Source: an uncultured Clostridia bacterium (GTDB lineage: Bacteria; Bacillota; Clostridia; UBA1381). Taken from it: 64,000 nt of DNA. The stretch covers positions 62,001 through 126,000 of the forward strand of contig CALXWJ010000021.1 in NCBI GenBank assembly GCA_944392335.1, read 5' to 3'. The position numbers were made by a program, and so were the translations under genes. The notes beneath the pieces are model-generated. The model made no database searches. It saw only the letters and a program-made list of their open reading frames with translations, and was not told the DNA's origin. Shown here piece by piece: positions 24,746 to 33,950 of this stretch (the stretch's first letter is position 1; each line of letters starts with the position of its first letter).

Positions 24746-27289
24746 TTATTCCGAAATACATAATGCATCATACGGTATCATAGTTTCTATACCATCCCAA
24801 AGCATTGCCTTAACGGTCACCTTGCCAACGGGCAAAGTAATAAGCTCACTCTCAAAATCATACCCAATATCTGTATATGTCCTGTCTGTTTTTACAACAT
24901 TCACAAGCCCGCCTTCATCATATACAGCGACAAGCATTACCATATTCTTTTTATTCTCGTTTAAATCCTTTACACTTGCCTTTGCCTTAATTCCAACAGC
25001 ATTTGTAAGATCTTGTGGTGTAACAACCTCTATGTCATCTTGATTTACAAATCCCACAGAATTAATATTAAATGCCTCATCAACAACAAAATCCAATGTC
25101 TGTTCAGCTGTTTTGATAAATGCACCTTCCAAATCCTTTATTTGTGTTCCTATTACTAAAGTGTATTCACCTTTATCCAACATATCAAGATTTATTTTAT
25201 AACTATTTTCTTCAACAACACCATCAACAACAATCTGTTCTTCACCTTTATACAGTTTAACAGCTTCTGATACAGTTGACATATCCGCACCTGTAAAGTC
25301 TATCACAGCATTCAGATTGTTATTATCGCAAAAATCAAGGTTATTTTCCTCAATAAGTGTTTCGGAATTATATAATTTTATATCAAATTCCTTTTCAAAC
25401 TTTGATTTTTTCAGATAATATCTCTCTGTTATTTCTTCCTCTGACAATACTTTTGAGTAAAGGCTTACCAACCCCATATTTGCAAATGAATATGTATCTG
25501 TGCTGTTGAGTCTTACAGTAATATTTTTTTCAAACGGTATTACTTCATTTCCCATTGTACCTGTATATTTTGTCATTGAAAGTTTTTGTCCGTTCAAATA
25601 AATACTTGGTATATTGGTAAGATCCGAATTATCATAAGAAACAACTATATGATTCCATACATTTTTCAAGACAATATTTGTATTATTCCACCACTGATAG
25701 GTATTTCCATCAGCATACTTATGAATAAATACAATTCTTTGTCCCGAACTTACAATTCTCAATGAAATAACAATCTGTCCGTTACTCTCTATAGAGAAAA
25801 TATACGGCGCCTGAGTCCCGAGAGCATCACTCATGTTTATCCAACCTTCATATGTAAAGCCGCCATTTAACTCTTCACCGAAATCTATATCCGAACTAAC
25901 GGCAGATATACAGTTACTTGTCATGGGCTTTATATATCTTTGCTTGTTATATGTTATTTCATTGACATTGCCAAAACCATATACATGAGTGTCTGTCGAA
26001 TCCTTTATTGCATATTTTGAACTGTCAAGTGAATTTTCTATAGTCAGTGTTGCACTGTTGGGCAAAGCATATGCATTATTCATATCCCATTCTGCCAAAG
26101 GCACAAGTTTTTCTTTTGTTGTAAAATTCAGATTTTGTGCCGTAGTTCTGATTTCATTACCTTCTGTATCCTTTATTCCGTCAATAGTAATCTTATAACT
26201 CTTTCCTTCTATAAGTCCAAGGTTGGTCATTGTATAAATTCCGTCCGAAACATTAGTTGAATAATCAGAAATCGTGTTATCAGTAACATTTATAAGCCTG
26301 ATAGTTTCTTTATTTGCAGTATCAATATCAGCAGACTGTAAATTTATCGATATACTTGTTCTCTTTACAGGTACAGTATTTAAAGAATCAACAGATATGA
26401 TTTCACCATTTTCATCTTTTATCTGTATATCAAATACAGTTTCATACAATGGCATAGATTCTGTGTATGCGTATTGTACTTGTGTATCATTCATTATACC
26501 TGCGTATATGCTTTGAGATGCAAGTTTTACTCTTGATGTCATTCCATCATATCCCGAGCCGCCGATATTAAAATATTGGTTGTCATAATTAACCGGTAAA
26601 TAATCCTCTGTCAGTGCATCAGTGAACCTGTTTGGTGTCTGTTTTACACCATTGATGTAACAAATAGGAGGAGTAGTTGCGTTTTCTTCCGGCCACGTAA
26701 TTACAAGATGCTTCCATGTGTTTGTAGGTACTCCGGTTATGGTGTACATTACATCCTTTATGTCACCATCCGCATTTTTAAATTTCTTTTGTATGTACAA
26801 TATATTAACATCCCGTACGCCGCTTTGAGGCCCAAACCATACTTTAAATGCAGGATTTTCATTTCTGCTGCCTTTCTCAGTTCCTATGCAAAACAAATTA
26901 TCTTCACCTGTATGATATGGCTGATTAATCCAACCCTCGTATGTAAACCCATTATTTAATGATGGTGCAAATTCTTCGCCTGAAATATAGCTGCTAAATG
27001 CCCATCCGTTTCCGGGCGCTATGTAATTCTGCATCAAATCCGGATATGTAATATCATAAATAGGTTTTATTGACGCAGATGAATGGTAAGTCCTTGTCAA
27101 CGGATTTTTTTCACTATCCAAAGCATTTTCAACCTCTGCCGTATTTCCCGAAACATTGACAAACTCTTTCATATCGTACTGCACAAGTTTTGTTATGTTT
27201 TCCTCCGCATTTACGGCAAAAGGCATTTGCACTCCTGATAACATGATAATTGCTGCCGCCATTGCTTGTAATCTTTTTACAACATTCAT
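24746..27289 (-). CDS. Secreted protein with two LamG-like domains and a conserved C-terminal Ig-like module
   Basis: An 847-residue exported protein; the signal peptide ends near VNAEEN at about residue 30. Two LamG/concanavalin-like jelly rolls are visible, near residues 35-280 and 395-640 (each with FTYEGWIN, then WNHIVVSYD or WKHLVITWP). An Ig-like stretch follows each. The last 100 residues (MVMLVAVYDEGGLVNVV ... KAMLWDGIETMIP) recur in other secreted proteins here. LamG domains bind glycans; no catalytic domain is seen. It is the last gene of the operon that starts at 40832, 68 bases after the beta-helix gene. The second LamG domain is closely related to that of the SLH protein at 36602-39256. 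Confidence 0.82.
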   Translation of the reverse strand: MNVVKRLQAMAAAIIMLSGVQMPFAVNAEENITKLVQYDMKEFVNVSGNTAEVENALDSEKNPLTRTYHSSASIKPIYDITYPDLMQNYIAPGNGWAFSSYISGEEFAPSLNNGFTYEGWINQPYHTGEDNLFCIGTEKGSRNENPAFKVWFGPQSGVRDVNILYIQKKFKNADGDIKDVMYTITGVPTNTWKHLVITWPEENATTPPICYINGVKQTPNRFTDALTEDYLPVNYDNQYFNIGGSGYDGMTSRVKLASQSIYAGIMNDTQVQYAYTESMPLYETVFDIQIKDENGEIISVDSLNTVPVKRTSISINLQSADIDTANKETIRLINVTDNTISDYSTNVSDGIYTMTNLGLIEGKSYKITIDGIKDTEGNEIRTTAQNLNFTTKEKLVPLAEWDMNNAYALPNSATLTIENSLDSSKYAIKDSTDTHVYGFGNVNEITYNKQRYIKPMTSNCISAVSSDIDFGEELNGGFTYEGWINMSDALGTQAPYIFSIESNGQIVISLRIVSSGQRIVFIHKYADGNTYQWWNNTNIVLKNVWNHIVVSYDNSDLTNIPSIYLNGQKLSMTKYTGTMGNEVIPFEKNITVRLNSTDTYSFANMGLVSLYSKVLSEEEITERYYLKKSKFEKEFDIKLYNSETLIEENNLDFCDNNNLNAVIDFTGADMSTVSEAVKLYKGEEQIVVDGVVEENSYKINLDMLDKGEYTLVIGTQIKDLEGAFIKTAEQTLDFVVDEAFNINSVGFVNQDDIEVVTPQDLTNAVGIKAKASVKDLNENKKNMVMLVAVYDEGGLVNVVKTDRTYTDIGYDFESELITLPVGKVTVKAMLWDGIETMIPYDALCISE

Positions 27290-27357
27290 TTTTCAATTCC
27301 TTCCTTTCAATAATTTATTTTTACAATTTTGTATATTTGCTTTTTTATCACCCCTCA

Positions 27358-29304
27358 TTATTGTCTTCCTATAGCAGAAAAATCATAAAACTCAAAATCA
27401 GAAATAACTTCGAGAATTTTTTCTTTTTCCGATATTTCAAAATCCAATTGATTTATATCCTCAAACACATCTGTTTCCAATACCTGAAAATCACTTAAAA
27501 CAACACTCTTTATATCTCCTGTCACACGGTTTTCTCCACAGTCAAAAGCCAGATTATTATCTAATAAATTACCCACATATGCCGATTCTGAATAATGAGT
27601 TTTTAGTTCGGGATATTGCTCATACCATATATCCTTATTAAAATAAATATCATATAATCTGCTCCAATATGTTACAGTTGATAAATCTGATCTATGAACA
27701 TTAAAAGGTGCTTGTACATCAACAAAAACATTATTTAGGGCTTTGATATATCCTCCTCCGTTTACATGAAGTCCTATATTACAGTCATAAAATATGTTTT
27801 TTTCAAGTGTTTGGTTTGATGTGAATCCATCGAAATAAACTGCCGCAATCCCCGTTTGTGAATAACGTTCACCGCCTGTTCCGAGATGATGAAAATAATT
27901 GTTCCTTATTATATTGCCTCTGTATGTACTGTTTGCATACATGTATATCGCTCCGGCATCATCTGTTCCCATAAGTACATTATATATTTCGTTATTTTCA
28001 ATTATATTATTATTTCCGTTAATTGTAATCGCACCATGAAAAGCATCATGTATACTGTTATTTGATATTCTGTTGCCAACGCCATATATATTTATTGCCT
28101 GTGAAACAGGATTAATTAAATCATATTCAAATATTTCACAATTTTCAACATAATTTAATCCGTTTGTTAAATTACTTTGTTCTCCGCCGCCAATATTTAT
28201 TGCACCTGCTGAAAGATTTGAAAAAACAGAATTTCTTACTCCTGAATTATTACATACTTGCATATTGAGTGGTTTTTGAGCAAAAAACGAAAATTCACAA
28301 TCTTTCACTAAAATATTATCAGATAATTTTACGGTTATTGCACTGTTTGCACCACCTTCAAACTTTATGTTTTCAAAAGTAATATTGCTTGCATTTTGAA
28401 TATCAAACATATCATTTGAATTATAAACAATTCCAATCTCATGATTATACTCATATTTCGGATAAAAATATATTTTTTGCTGCAAAACATCCAAATACCA
28501 TTCCCCCGGTTCGTCAAGTTCCTCCAAAACATTTTCAAACCATAATTTTGCACCATTCATCAAACCATAAGAAGCTGAACCATCAGATTCAATTTTACCT
28601 TCACCTATTGATGTTACTCCAACATCCGAAAATGACCACAAATATCTTGGAAAGCCTTTTATTCTGATATTTTCAATTCCTGTCCAATTTTCAAATCTTG
28701 GCTCATCATAGCCTATAATAAAATTTCTATTTTCAGAGTATGCCAAAGATGTTGCCGAACCACTGTCATATATTTTATACGGCATATAATAACCATTGTT
28801 CGGCCAACGACTTTTGGTCATAGCTTCTTCTCCCGAATACAACATTTTTATATCATCGGCATTTTTTATTCCCAAATCACTTATGTCAATTTCACATATT
28901 TTGTTTCTTGCTTCTTCCGGAATTTTTAACAGTACATCGCTTGCCGGAGCATCGGTATCATAAAATATTACCTTTCTTGATGAATATAAAATTGTTTCAT
29001 CCATACCCTTATATACAACGGGTGCATCTTTTGTTCCTCCGGAAAATTTTGTTAATTTTACAGTATCATCAACAAAATATTCATTATCACAAATAACAAT
29101 TTCTACGCCCTCAAAAGGATAGGTGCCGTTTTCATTCATACATTCTACAGCAATATTTGCACGTTCAACAGTTTTATACGGTTGCTCAATTGTACCGTTC
29201 CCATAATCATTACCGTTTTGTGAAACATAAATACTTTTTGCCCAAACATTAGATGATACAAACAGCAAACCACAAACAGAAAATATTAATACTGTTTTTT
29301 TCAT
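27358..29304 (-). CDS. Secreted right-handed parallel beta-helix protein (polysaccharide-lyase-like)
   Basis: A 648-residue exported protein with a signal peptide ending at VWAK. It opens with IYVSQNGNDYGNGTIEQPYK, the usual entry to bacterial beta-helix enzymes. Residues about 300-560 are repeated helix turns (NITFENIKFEGG, NSGVRNSVFSNLSAGAINIGGG, NNIIENNEIYNVLMGTDDAG). The DDAGAIY box is shared by the three beta-helix proteins in the window. Related folds include pectate lyases, alginate epimerases and GH120/GH141-type enzymes; no specific catalytic set was identified. It is paralogous to the gene at 30676-32637. Adjacent binding proteins fit a role in degrading a plant or host glycan. Confidence 0.83.
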   Translation of the reverse strand: MKKTVLIFSVCGLLFVSSNVWAKSIYVSQNGNDYGNGTIEQPYKTVERANIAVECMNENGTYPFEGVEIVICDNEYFVDDTVKLTKFSGGTKDAPVVYKGMDETILYSSRKVIFYDTDAPASDVLLKIPEEARNKICEIDISDLGIKNADDIKMLYSGEEAMTKSRWPNNGYYMPYKIYDSGSATSLAYSENRNFIIGYDEPRFENWTGIENIRIKGFPRYLWSFSDVGVTSIGEGKIESDGSASYGLMNGAKLWFENVLEELDEPGEWYLDVLQQKIYFYPKYEYNHEIGIVYNSNDMFDIQNASNITFENIKFEGGANSAITVKLSDNILVKDCEFSFFAQKPLNMQVCNNSGVRNSVFSNLSAGAINIGGGEQSNLTNGLNYVENCEIFEYDLINPVSQAINIYGVGNRISNNSIHDAFHGAITINGNNNIIENNEIYNVLMGTDDAGAIYMYANSTYRGNIIRNNYFHHLGTGGERYSQTGIAAVYFDGFTSNQTLEKNIFYDCNIGLHVNGGGYIKALNNVFVDVQAPFNVHRSDLSTVTYWSRLYDIYFNKDIWYEQYPELKTHYSESAYVGNLLDNNLAFDCGENRVTGDIKSVVLSDFQVLETDVFEDINQLDFEISEKEKILEVISDFEFYDFSAIGRQ

Positions 29305-29381
29305 ATAAAGTAAAATAACTCCTTTCGTAAAACTTGAATATGGATAATTAAATAATATTACATTTTGGAACTACACACAAA

Positions 29382-30656
29382 CTAAAATACTTTTTTAATA
29401 TCCGAAAGTGCTGCCTTTATATCAATATCAGCTATACTATTGGAAATTATAACATATTCTCCGTATTGTTTTGTATTCGTTCCCAATGCATTCATATCAT
29501 TTATACATAGATTCAAATTTGACAAATATCCGTCTTCCAACACCTTTATTCTGTATCCATCCTTGTTTCCTACGGTATATTTTGCAGGCTGCAATACTGA
29601 ATAATCATTATATATGTAATTAACCGCAAATTTTTCTTCATTCCACTGTGATGTTACATTATAGAATAATTGCACTGTGCTTAACGGTATTGTTACCTCG
29701 CAATCTTTGTTAATAAAAACTGCATTGTCAATTGACATAGCTGTACCTTTATTTAATGCCGTATTTTCACCTATCTTAAATATTACACAGTTATTAATAA
29801 CGAATTGTGATTTTTTTGATATTTCACTTTTTCTTCTTATTATCTGATAATTTTCTATTCTATCACCAAGCTGTACAGTTATATTATCACCTTCAACACT
29901 TATATTCGCACCTGGAACAACTCTTAAACTGTCAATCACCTTTTTTACATCATCATAAAATCCCAAATCTCCGATTGTAAAATTATCTCTGTCAATCGCA
30001 TATTCTGATGAATACAATAAATTTTTAATCTCTGTGCTTTCACCTGTTTGGGTGATAACAATATTATCTATGTACATTTCGGTTGATTCTGCCGTAGTTG
30101 TAATACTGTTTATTTCAAACACACCACCACTTAAATTTCTTTGCGATGAAAATACTTTGTTATTATCTAGATAATAAGAATAGATCAGTGCCCCAATATC
30201 CATATCAATTTTTACATGATGCCATTTATCATATGTAAACCCCTTAACATATAAAAGCGATGTACCTCCCCCGTAAATCATATTGTTGTTCTGCATCATT
30301 GTTCCAATTATATCACTGCCGTTATATCCGGCACAAGGTGTATGCTGTAAAGACGAGGTAGATTTTATATACATATCATACTCAAGCGTCACCTTTCCCG
30401 AATAGGAATTTTCAAGAAAAAATACCGACTGTGTTCGTGCTGCATTTGCTTTTATAGATATTACTTTGTTATTTAGATTTTCAGGATCAGTTGTAATTTT
30501 TGTACCGTATTCACCTATATTATATCCGGATGTCCAATTATTCGGCAAAACCCCAACTTCGTAGTTTTCAAAATCTTCGCTTTCGGAGTACTGAGCAAAA
30601 ACATTAATACAAAATATCGGTAAAATCAACAATACTAAAAATATTATTTTTTTCAT
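29382..30656 (-). CDS. Secreted protein with an N-terminal jelly-roll (LamG-like) domain
   Basis: A 424-residue exported protein (signal peptide to about residue 21, INVFAQYS). Residues 25-205 look like a concanavalin-type jelly roll: FENYEVGVLPNNWTSGY, a strand-rich middle with KWHHVKIDMD, and EMYIDNIVITQTG at the end. The rest is strand-rich and not recognised. The N-terminal half resembles that of the 32643-33938 protein. Probably a glycan-binding accessory protein. It lies 19 bases after one beta-helix gene and 77 bases before the other. Confidence 0.7.
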   Translation of the reverse strand: MKKIIFLVLLILPIFCINVFAQYSESEDFENYEVGVLPNNWTSGYNIGEYGTKITTDPENLNNKVISIKANAARTQSVFFLENSYSGKVTLEYDMYIKSTSSLQHTPCAGYNGSDIIGTMMQNNNMIYGGGTSLLYVKGFTYDKWHHVKIDMDIGALIYSYYLDNNKVFSSQRNLSGGVFEINSITTTAESTEMYIDNIVITQTGESTEIKNLLYSSEYAIDRDNFTIGDLGFYDDVKKVIDSLRVVPGANISVEGDNITVQLGDRIENYQIIRRKSEISKKSQFVINNCVIFKIGENTALNKGTAMSIDNAVFINKDCEVTIPLSTVQLFYNVTSQWNEEKFAVNYIYNDYSVLQPAKYTVGNKDGYRIKVLEDGYLSNLNLCINDMNALGTNTKQYGEYVIISNSIADIDIKAALSDIKKVF

Positions 30657-30675
30657 ATTTACCTCTTTTCAAATA

Positions 30676-32637
30676 TTATTTAAGTCCCATTTTGCTCATA
30701 TCAATATTTTCAAAACCCTGATATTTTTGTGTTTTTAACGTAAAATCAAGATTTTTTGGATCTTTGAAAATATCCTCATTTGAATTGATCGTTATATTGG
30801 GAGTAAGATAAATAACAGCATCTTCATGTTTTGGTCCATCAATAGTTGATTCTCCGCAATTATAGAAGATATTATTTCCTATAGAATTTTCACGATACAT
30901 AAGATATTGATTATTATCTCTATACTCTGTTATTTCGGGATATCTTATCTTCCACACACCTTTATTGTAATCAAAGTTATCACATGGTTTCCAAAAATCT
31001 ACAGAAATAAATGTTGTAAACGGGTGTGACCATATAGGTCTGTCAACGTCCACGAAAATATTGTCCATTGCTTTGTGTACTTGTCCTCCGTTTATCATAA
31101 TACCGCCCTGACAATCATAGAATACGTTTCCATATACTTCTCTGCCCGATGTAAAACCGTCCCAATATATACACCAGCTTCCCGTTGCCTGTGTAATCAT
31201 ACGTCTTCCGATATTATGGAAAAAATTATATCTTACTATAATATTTCTGCTTGAACCATCCATATAAGAATAAATTGCTCCGGCATCATCATTATCTATA
31301 ACGCAGTCATATATTTCATTATATTCAATAATATTATCATTTCCGCTTGCCTGAATTGCCATATGATTGGTACCATGTATAAGATTATTTCGTATAGTTA
31401 TACCAATACCCAATAATTTAACTGCCGGAGTATATGTTGTTTCAATCTCTGAAAAATCATAAATGTGATTGTTTTCTATTAACGCATCAGAAGATCTTAA
31501 ATAATTCCTGTCACCTGAATTAATATATATACCTCCTGCTCCCATTTTATATATCTCGTTATTTATGATTTTTTGATTATAACCTCCCTCAATATTCATT
31601 GCCTGCATACCGATATATCGTATCGTACATCCGTCAAAGGTTATTTTGTTACCGTCATTAACAGTCACTGCCGTATTTCTCGTTCCCTGAATTGTAATAC
31701 CGGAAAATGTAATATTATCAACATTATCTATATTTATCATAACATTTTTTGTGTCTGTAAAATATAAAGGTTTCTTTTCTTCAAGATAACAGTATAAAAT
31801 AAGATTGTCTCTGTCAATATAATATTCTCCCGGATAGTCCAATTCTTCCAAAACGTTAAAATAATAATATTCTGCTCCTCCCATGAAACCATATCTTGAG
31901 TAGCTTTTTGTTGTTATTTCATTTTTCTCGGTGTCAAGCTTTTCTATTGCAGTGGTAGAGGGTGACCATTCATAATACCACGCACCCCACATCCATACAT
32001 TTTCTATATCTTCCCAGGTTTCTACAATCTCATCATCATACTCAAATATACCGCCTTTTTTCACAGTATCATTTGCACCGGAACCTGCTGAAATTATTTT
32101 CTTTACTGCAACAGTATCCTCATTAGGCCATCGTGCCAAGTGCATCATCTCACCCTCACAGTATAAAACATTTTCGCTGTAAGCATTGGTTTCCATTCCA
32201 AAACCTGTAACTTCAATATCGTCAATTGACGTTATTCCTATTTTCTGTAAATCTATTTTATAAATATTTTCTACAGCCTCTTTTTTCAATCTTCTCAATA
32301 CATTCTCATCTGTAACATTTTCTAATATGTCGGTTTTTATTTCGTATCCGCCCTCTAAAACCACATCTTCATTCTGATACGCAGAATATGTATGATTTGA
32401 ATCTCTCCAATCAAACTCCAATGTGTCGGTTATATGATAATATCCTTCACGCAAAAAAACATTAACTTCTCCTGTTTGTTTTCTTGCTTCCTCCTGTGCA
32501 CGTTCTATTGTTTTAAACGGTTCTTCAAAGCTGCCCGTATTGCTGTCATCTCCCTCAGGTGAAACGTAAATATCTGCATATGCTGCAGATGATATACATA
32601 AGAATATAAATGCTGACAATATAAAAATCTTTCTCAT
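30676..32637 (-). CDS. Secreted right-handed parallel beta-helix protein (paralogue)
   Basis: A 653-residue exported protein (signal peptide to about residue 21, AAYAD). IYVSPEGDDSNTGSFEEPFK opens the beta-helix; turns include NITFSGITIQGTRNTAVTV, NQKIINNEIYKMGAGGIYI and NNLIHGTNHMAIQASG, followed by DDAGAIYSYMDG. A C-terminal cap follows. It shares its layout with the 27358-29304 protein and the signal-less protein at 43641-45482. Likely acts on a polysaccharide outside the cell; lyase versus hydrolase cannot be decided from sequence alone. Confidence 0.83.
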   Translation of the reverse strand: MRKIFILSAFIFLCISSAAYADIYVSPEGDDSNTGSFEEPFKTIERAQEEARKQTGEVNVFLREGYYHITDTLEFDWRDSNHTYSAYQNEDVVLEGGYEIKTDILENVTDENVLRRLKKEAVENIYKIDLQKIGITSIDDIEVTGFGMETNAYSENVLYCEGEMMHLARWPNEDTVAVKKIISAGSGANDTVKKGGIFEYDDEIVETWEDIENVWMWGAWYYEWSPSTTAIEKLDTEKNEITTKSYSRYGFMGGAEYYYFNVLEELDYPGEYYIDRDNLILYCYLEEKKPLYFTDTKNVMINIDNVDNITFSGITIQGTRNTAVTVNDGNKITFDGCTIRYIGMQAMNIEGGYNQKIINNEIYKMGAGGIYINSGDRNYLRSSDALIENNHIYDFSEIETTYTPAVKLLGIGITIRNNLIHGTNHMAIQASGNDNIIEYNEIYDCVIDNDDAGAIYSYMDGSSRNIIVRYNFFHNIGRRMITQATGSWCIYWDGFTSGREVYGNVFYDCQGGIMINGGQVHKAMDNIFVDVDRPIWSHPFTTFISVDFWKPCDNFDYNKGVWKIRYPEITEYRDNNQYLMYRENSIGNNIFYNCGESTIDGPKHEDAVIYLTPNITINSNEDIFKDPKNLDFTLKTQKYQGFENIDMSKMGLK

Positions 32638-32642
32638 TCTTT

Positions 32643-33938
32643 CTACTCTCCCCTCATTCTTTTATGTATTTCATCTGCAATAATATTTCCCACTAATTCA
32701 TTTACGTCTTGCTGTTCATTTTTAATAACACATATTCCGTTATCATCATAAACTATAACTTTATTCAATAAATTTTTTATAACATCTTCATCCACATATG
32801 TAATATCATTTAATATAATTCCTGAATTTAAAGGCTGACTGTTTACATATACAACTTTTGATACCGAATCATACTCAATCGGTATATCAAAACCTTTGCA
32901 TACCGCTCTTAATGGAAAATATCTTATGCCGTCAATATATTGAATACCATTATCCTTTTTTTCTCCCTTTGCAATATGACAGTTTTCATATGCTGAAAAT
33001 GTGACGCTGTCACTCACAAGCATTATAGTTTCTCTTGATGCCACCCAAGGTCTGACTCTTATTAAAAAATCAATTTCTGAATCAATAATAGGAGATGTAA
33101 TGTTTAATATCAAATTATCTTCTAAATATTTCCCGGTATATGGTTCTCCTTCACTTGTTCTTATTTCATATAAAGCTCCTTGTACAAAAGTAAGATTCGA
33201 TAAAAATTCATCAACCGTAGTTTCATATCTGATATTGCTTATTTGTTTATAATTTGCATTGACTTTATAAACATCAGAGGCTAATTTCAAATAATTCTTT
33301 ACAATGTTTCCGCTGTATGATATTTGAACATCATCAATATACATTGTATTGCCCCCGTCATTAAATGTAATTGTCTTTATACTTTCAGTATCCACCGACA
33401 TAAACGGCTCTCCCGAAACAAAAATAATCCCATCGCATTCTATAGAAAATGTTTTTTCGGCAAAATCAATTTTATATACCATATCATACCAACGATTATA
33501 TTCTACACCTACATTAGGAACAGGCCACCCACTTTTGGCACCACTGTTTATACAAAATTGTCCTTGATATGGCATATTCATCAAAACGCCGCTTATATCA
33601 CACAAATGATGAATTGTTGCTTGTTGAAAATTGACTTTAAATTCTATTGTAACAATTCCTCCTATATCTTCAAACTCTCTTACGGCATTTACCGTCTGTG
33701 CTCCGGACTGTAATTTTAGCACTTTATTTTGAGAATTAAGCGGATCTTGTGCAATTTCGGCATAGTTGCCATCTGCTTTAACATTAGGAGATATATTCCA
33801 GCCCTCTACATTCTGATCTCCAACTTTATATTCTTCAAATGTGTCTTTTACAACCTCCTTTTCCGCTGATACCACCGTATTCACCATAAAAAGCAATAAC
33901 ATCATACCAAAAATTGCAGTCAACTTTTTTTTGTTCAT
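32643..33938 (-). CDS. Secreted jelly-roll protein with a copper-amine-oxidase-N-like domain
   Basis: A 431-residue exported protein (signal peptide ending near VVSAEKE). Residues about 27-210 form a LamG-like jelly roll (DTFEEYKVGDQNVEGW, then YNRWYDMVYKIDF and TMYIDDVQISYSG). Near residues 335-400 a Cu_amine_oxidN1-type segment (IDGIRYFPLRAVCKGFDIPIEYDSVSKVVYVN, read in two blocks) is seen; in Firmicutes this domain is a wall-associated module and not an oxidase. Spacing to the next gene is 5 bases. Confidence 0.75.
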   Translation of the reverse strand: MNKKKLTAIFGMMLLLFMVNTVVSAEKEVVKDTFEEYKVGDQNVEGWNISPNVKADGNYAEIAQDPLNSQNKVLKLQSGAQTVNAVREFEDIGGIVTIEFKVNFQQATIHHLCDISGVLMNMPYQGQFCINSGAKSGWPVPNVGVEYNRWYDMVYKIDFAEKTFSIECDGIIFVSGEPFMSVDTESIKTITFNDGGNTMYIDDVQISYSGNIVKNYLKLASDVYKVNANYKQISNIRYETTVDEFLSNLTFVQGALYEIRTSEGEPYTGKYLEDNLILNITSPIIDSEIDFLIRVRPWVASRETIMLVSDSVTFSAYENCHIAKGEKKDNGIQYIDGIRYFPLRAVCKGFDIPIEYDSVSKVVYVNSQPLNSGIILNDITYVDEDVIKNLLNKVIVYDDNGICVIKNEQQDVNELVGNIIADEIHKRMRGE

Positions 33939-33950
33939 GTTTTTGCCTCC

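Noticed and set aside
27900-28400. Regular NNI/GN-rich pattern in the beta-helix genes suggesting a DNA tandem repeat or CRISPR
   Set aside because: The periodicity is at protein level (beta-helix turns of 20-25 residues); DNA units differ and there are no identical spacers or repeats.
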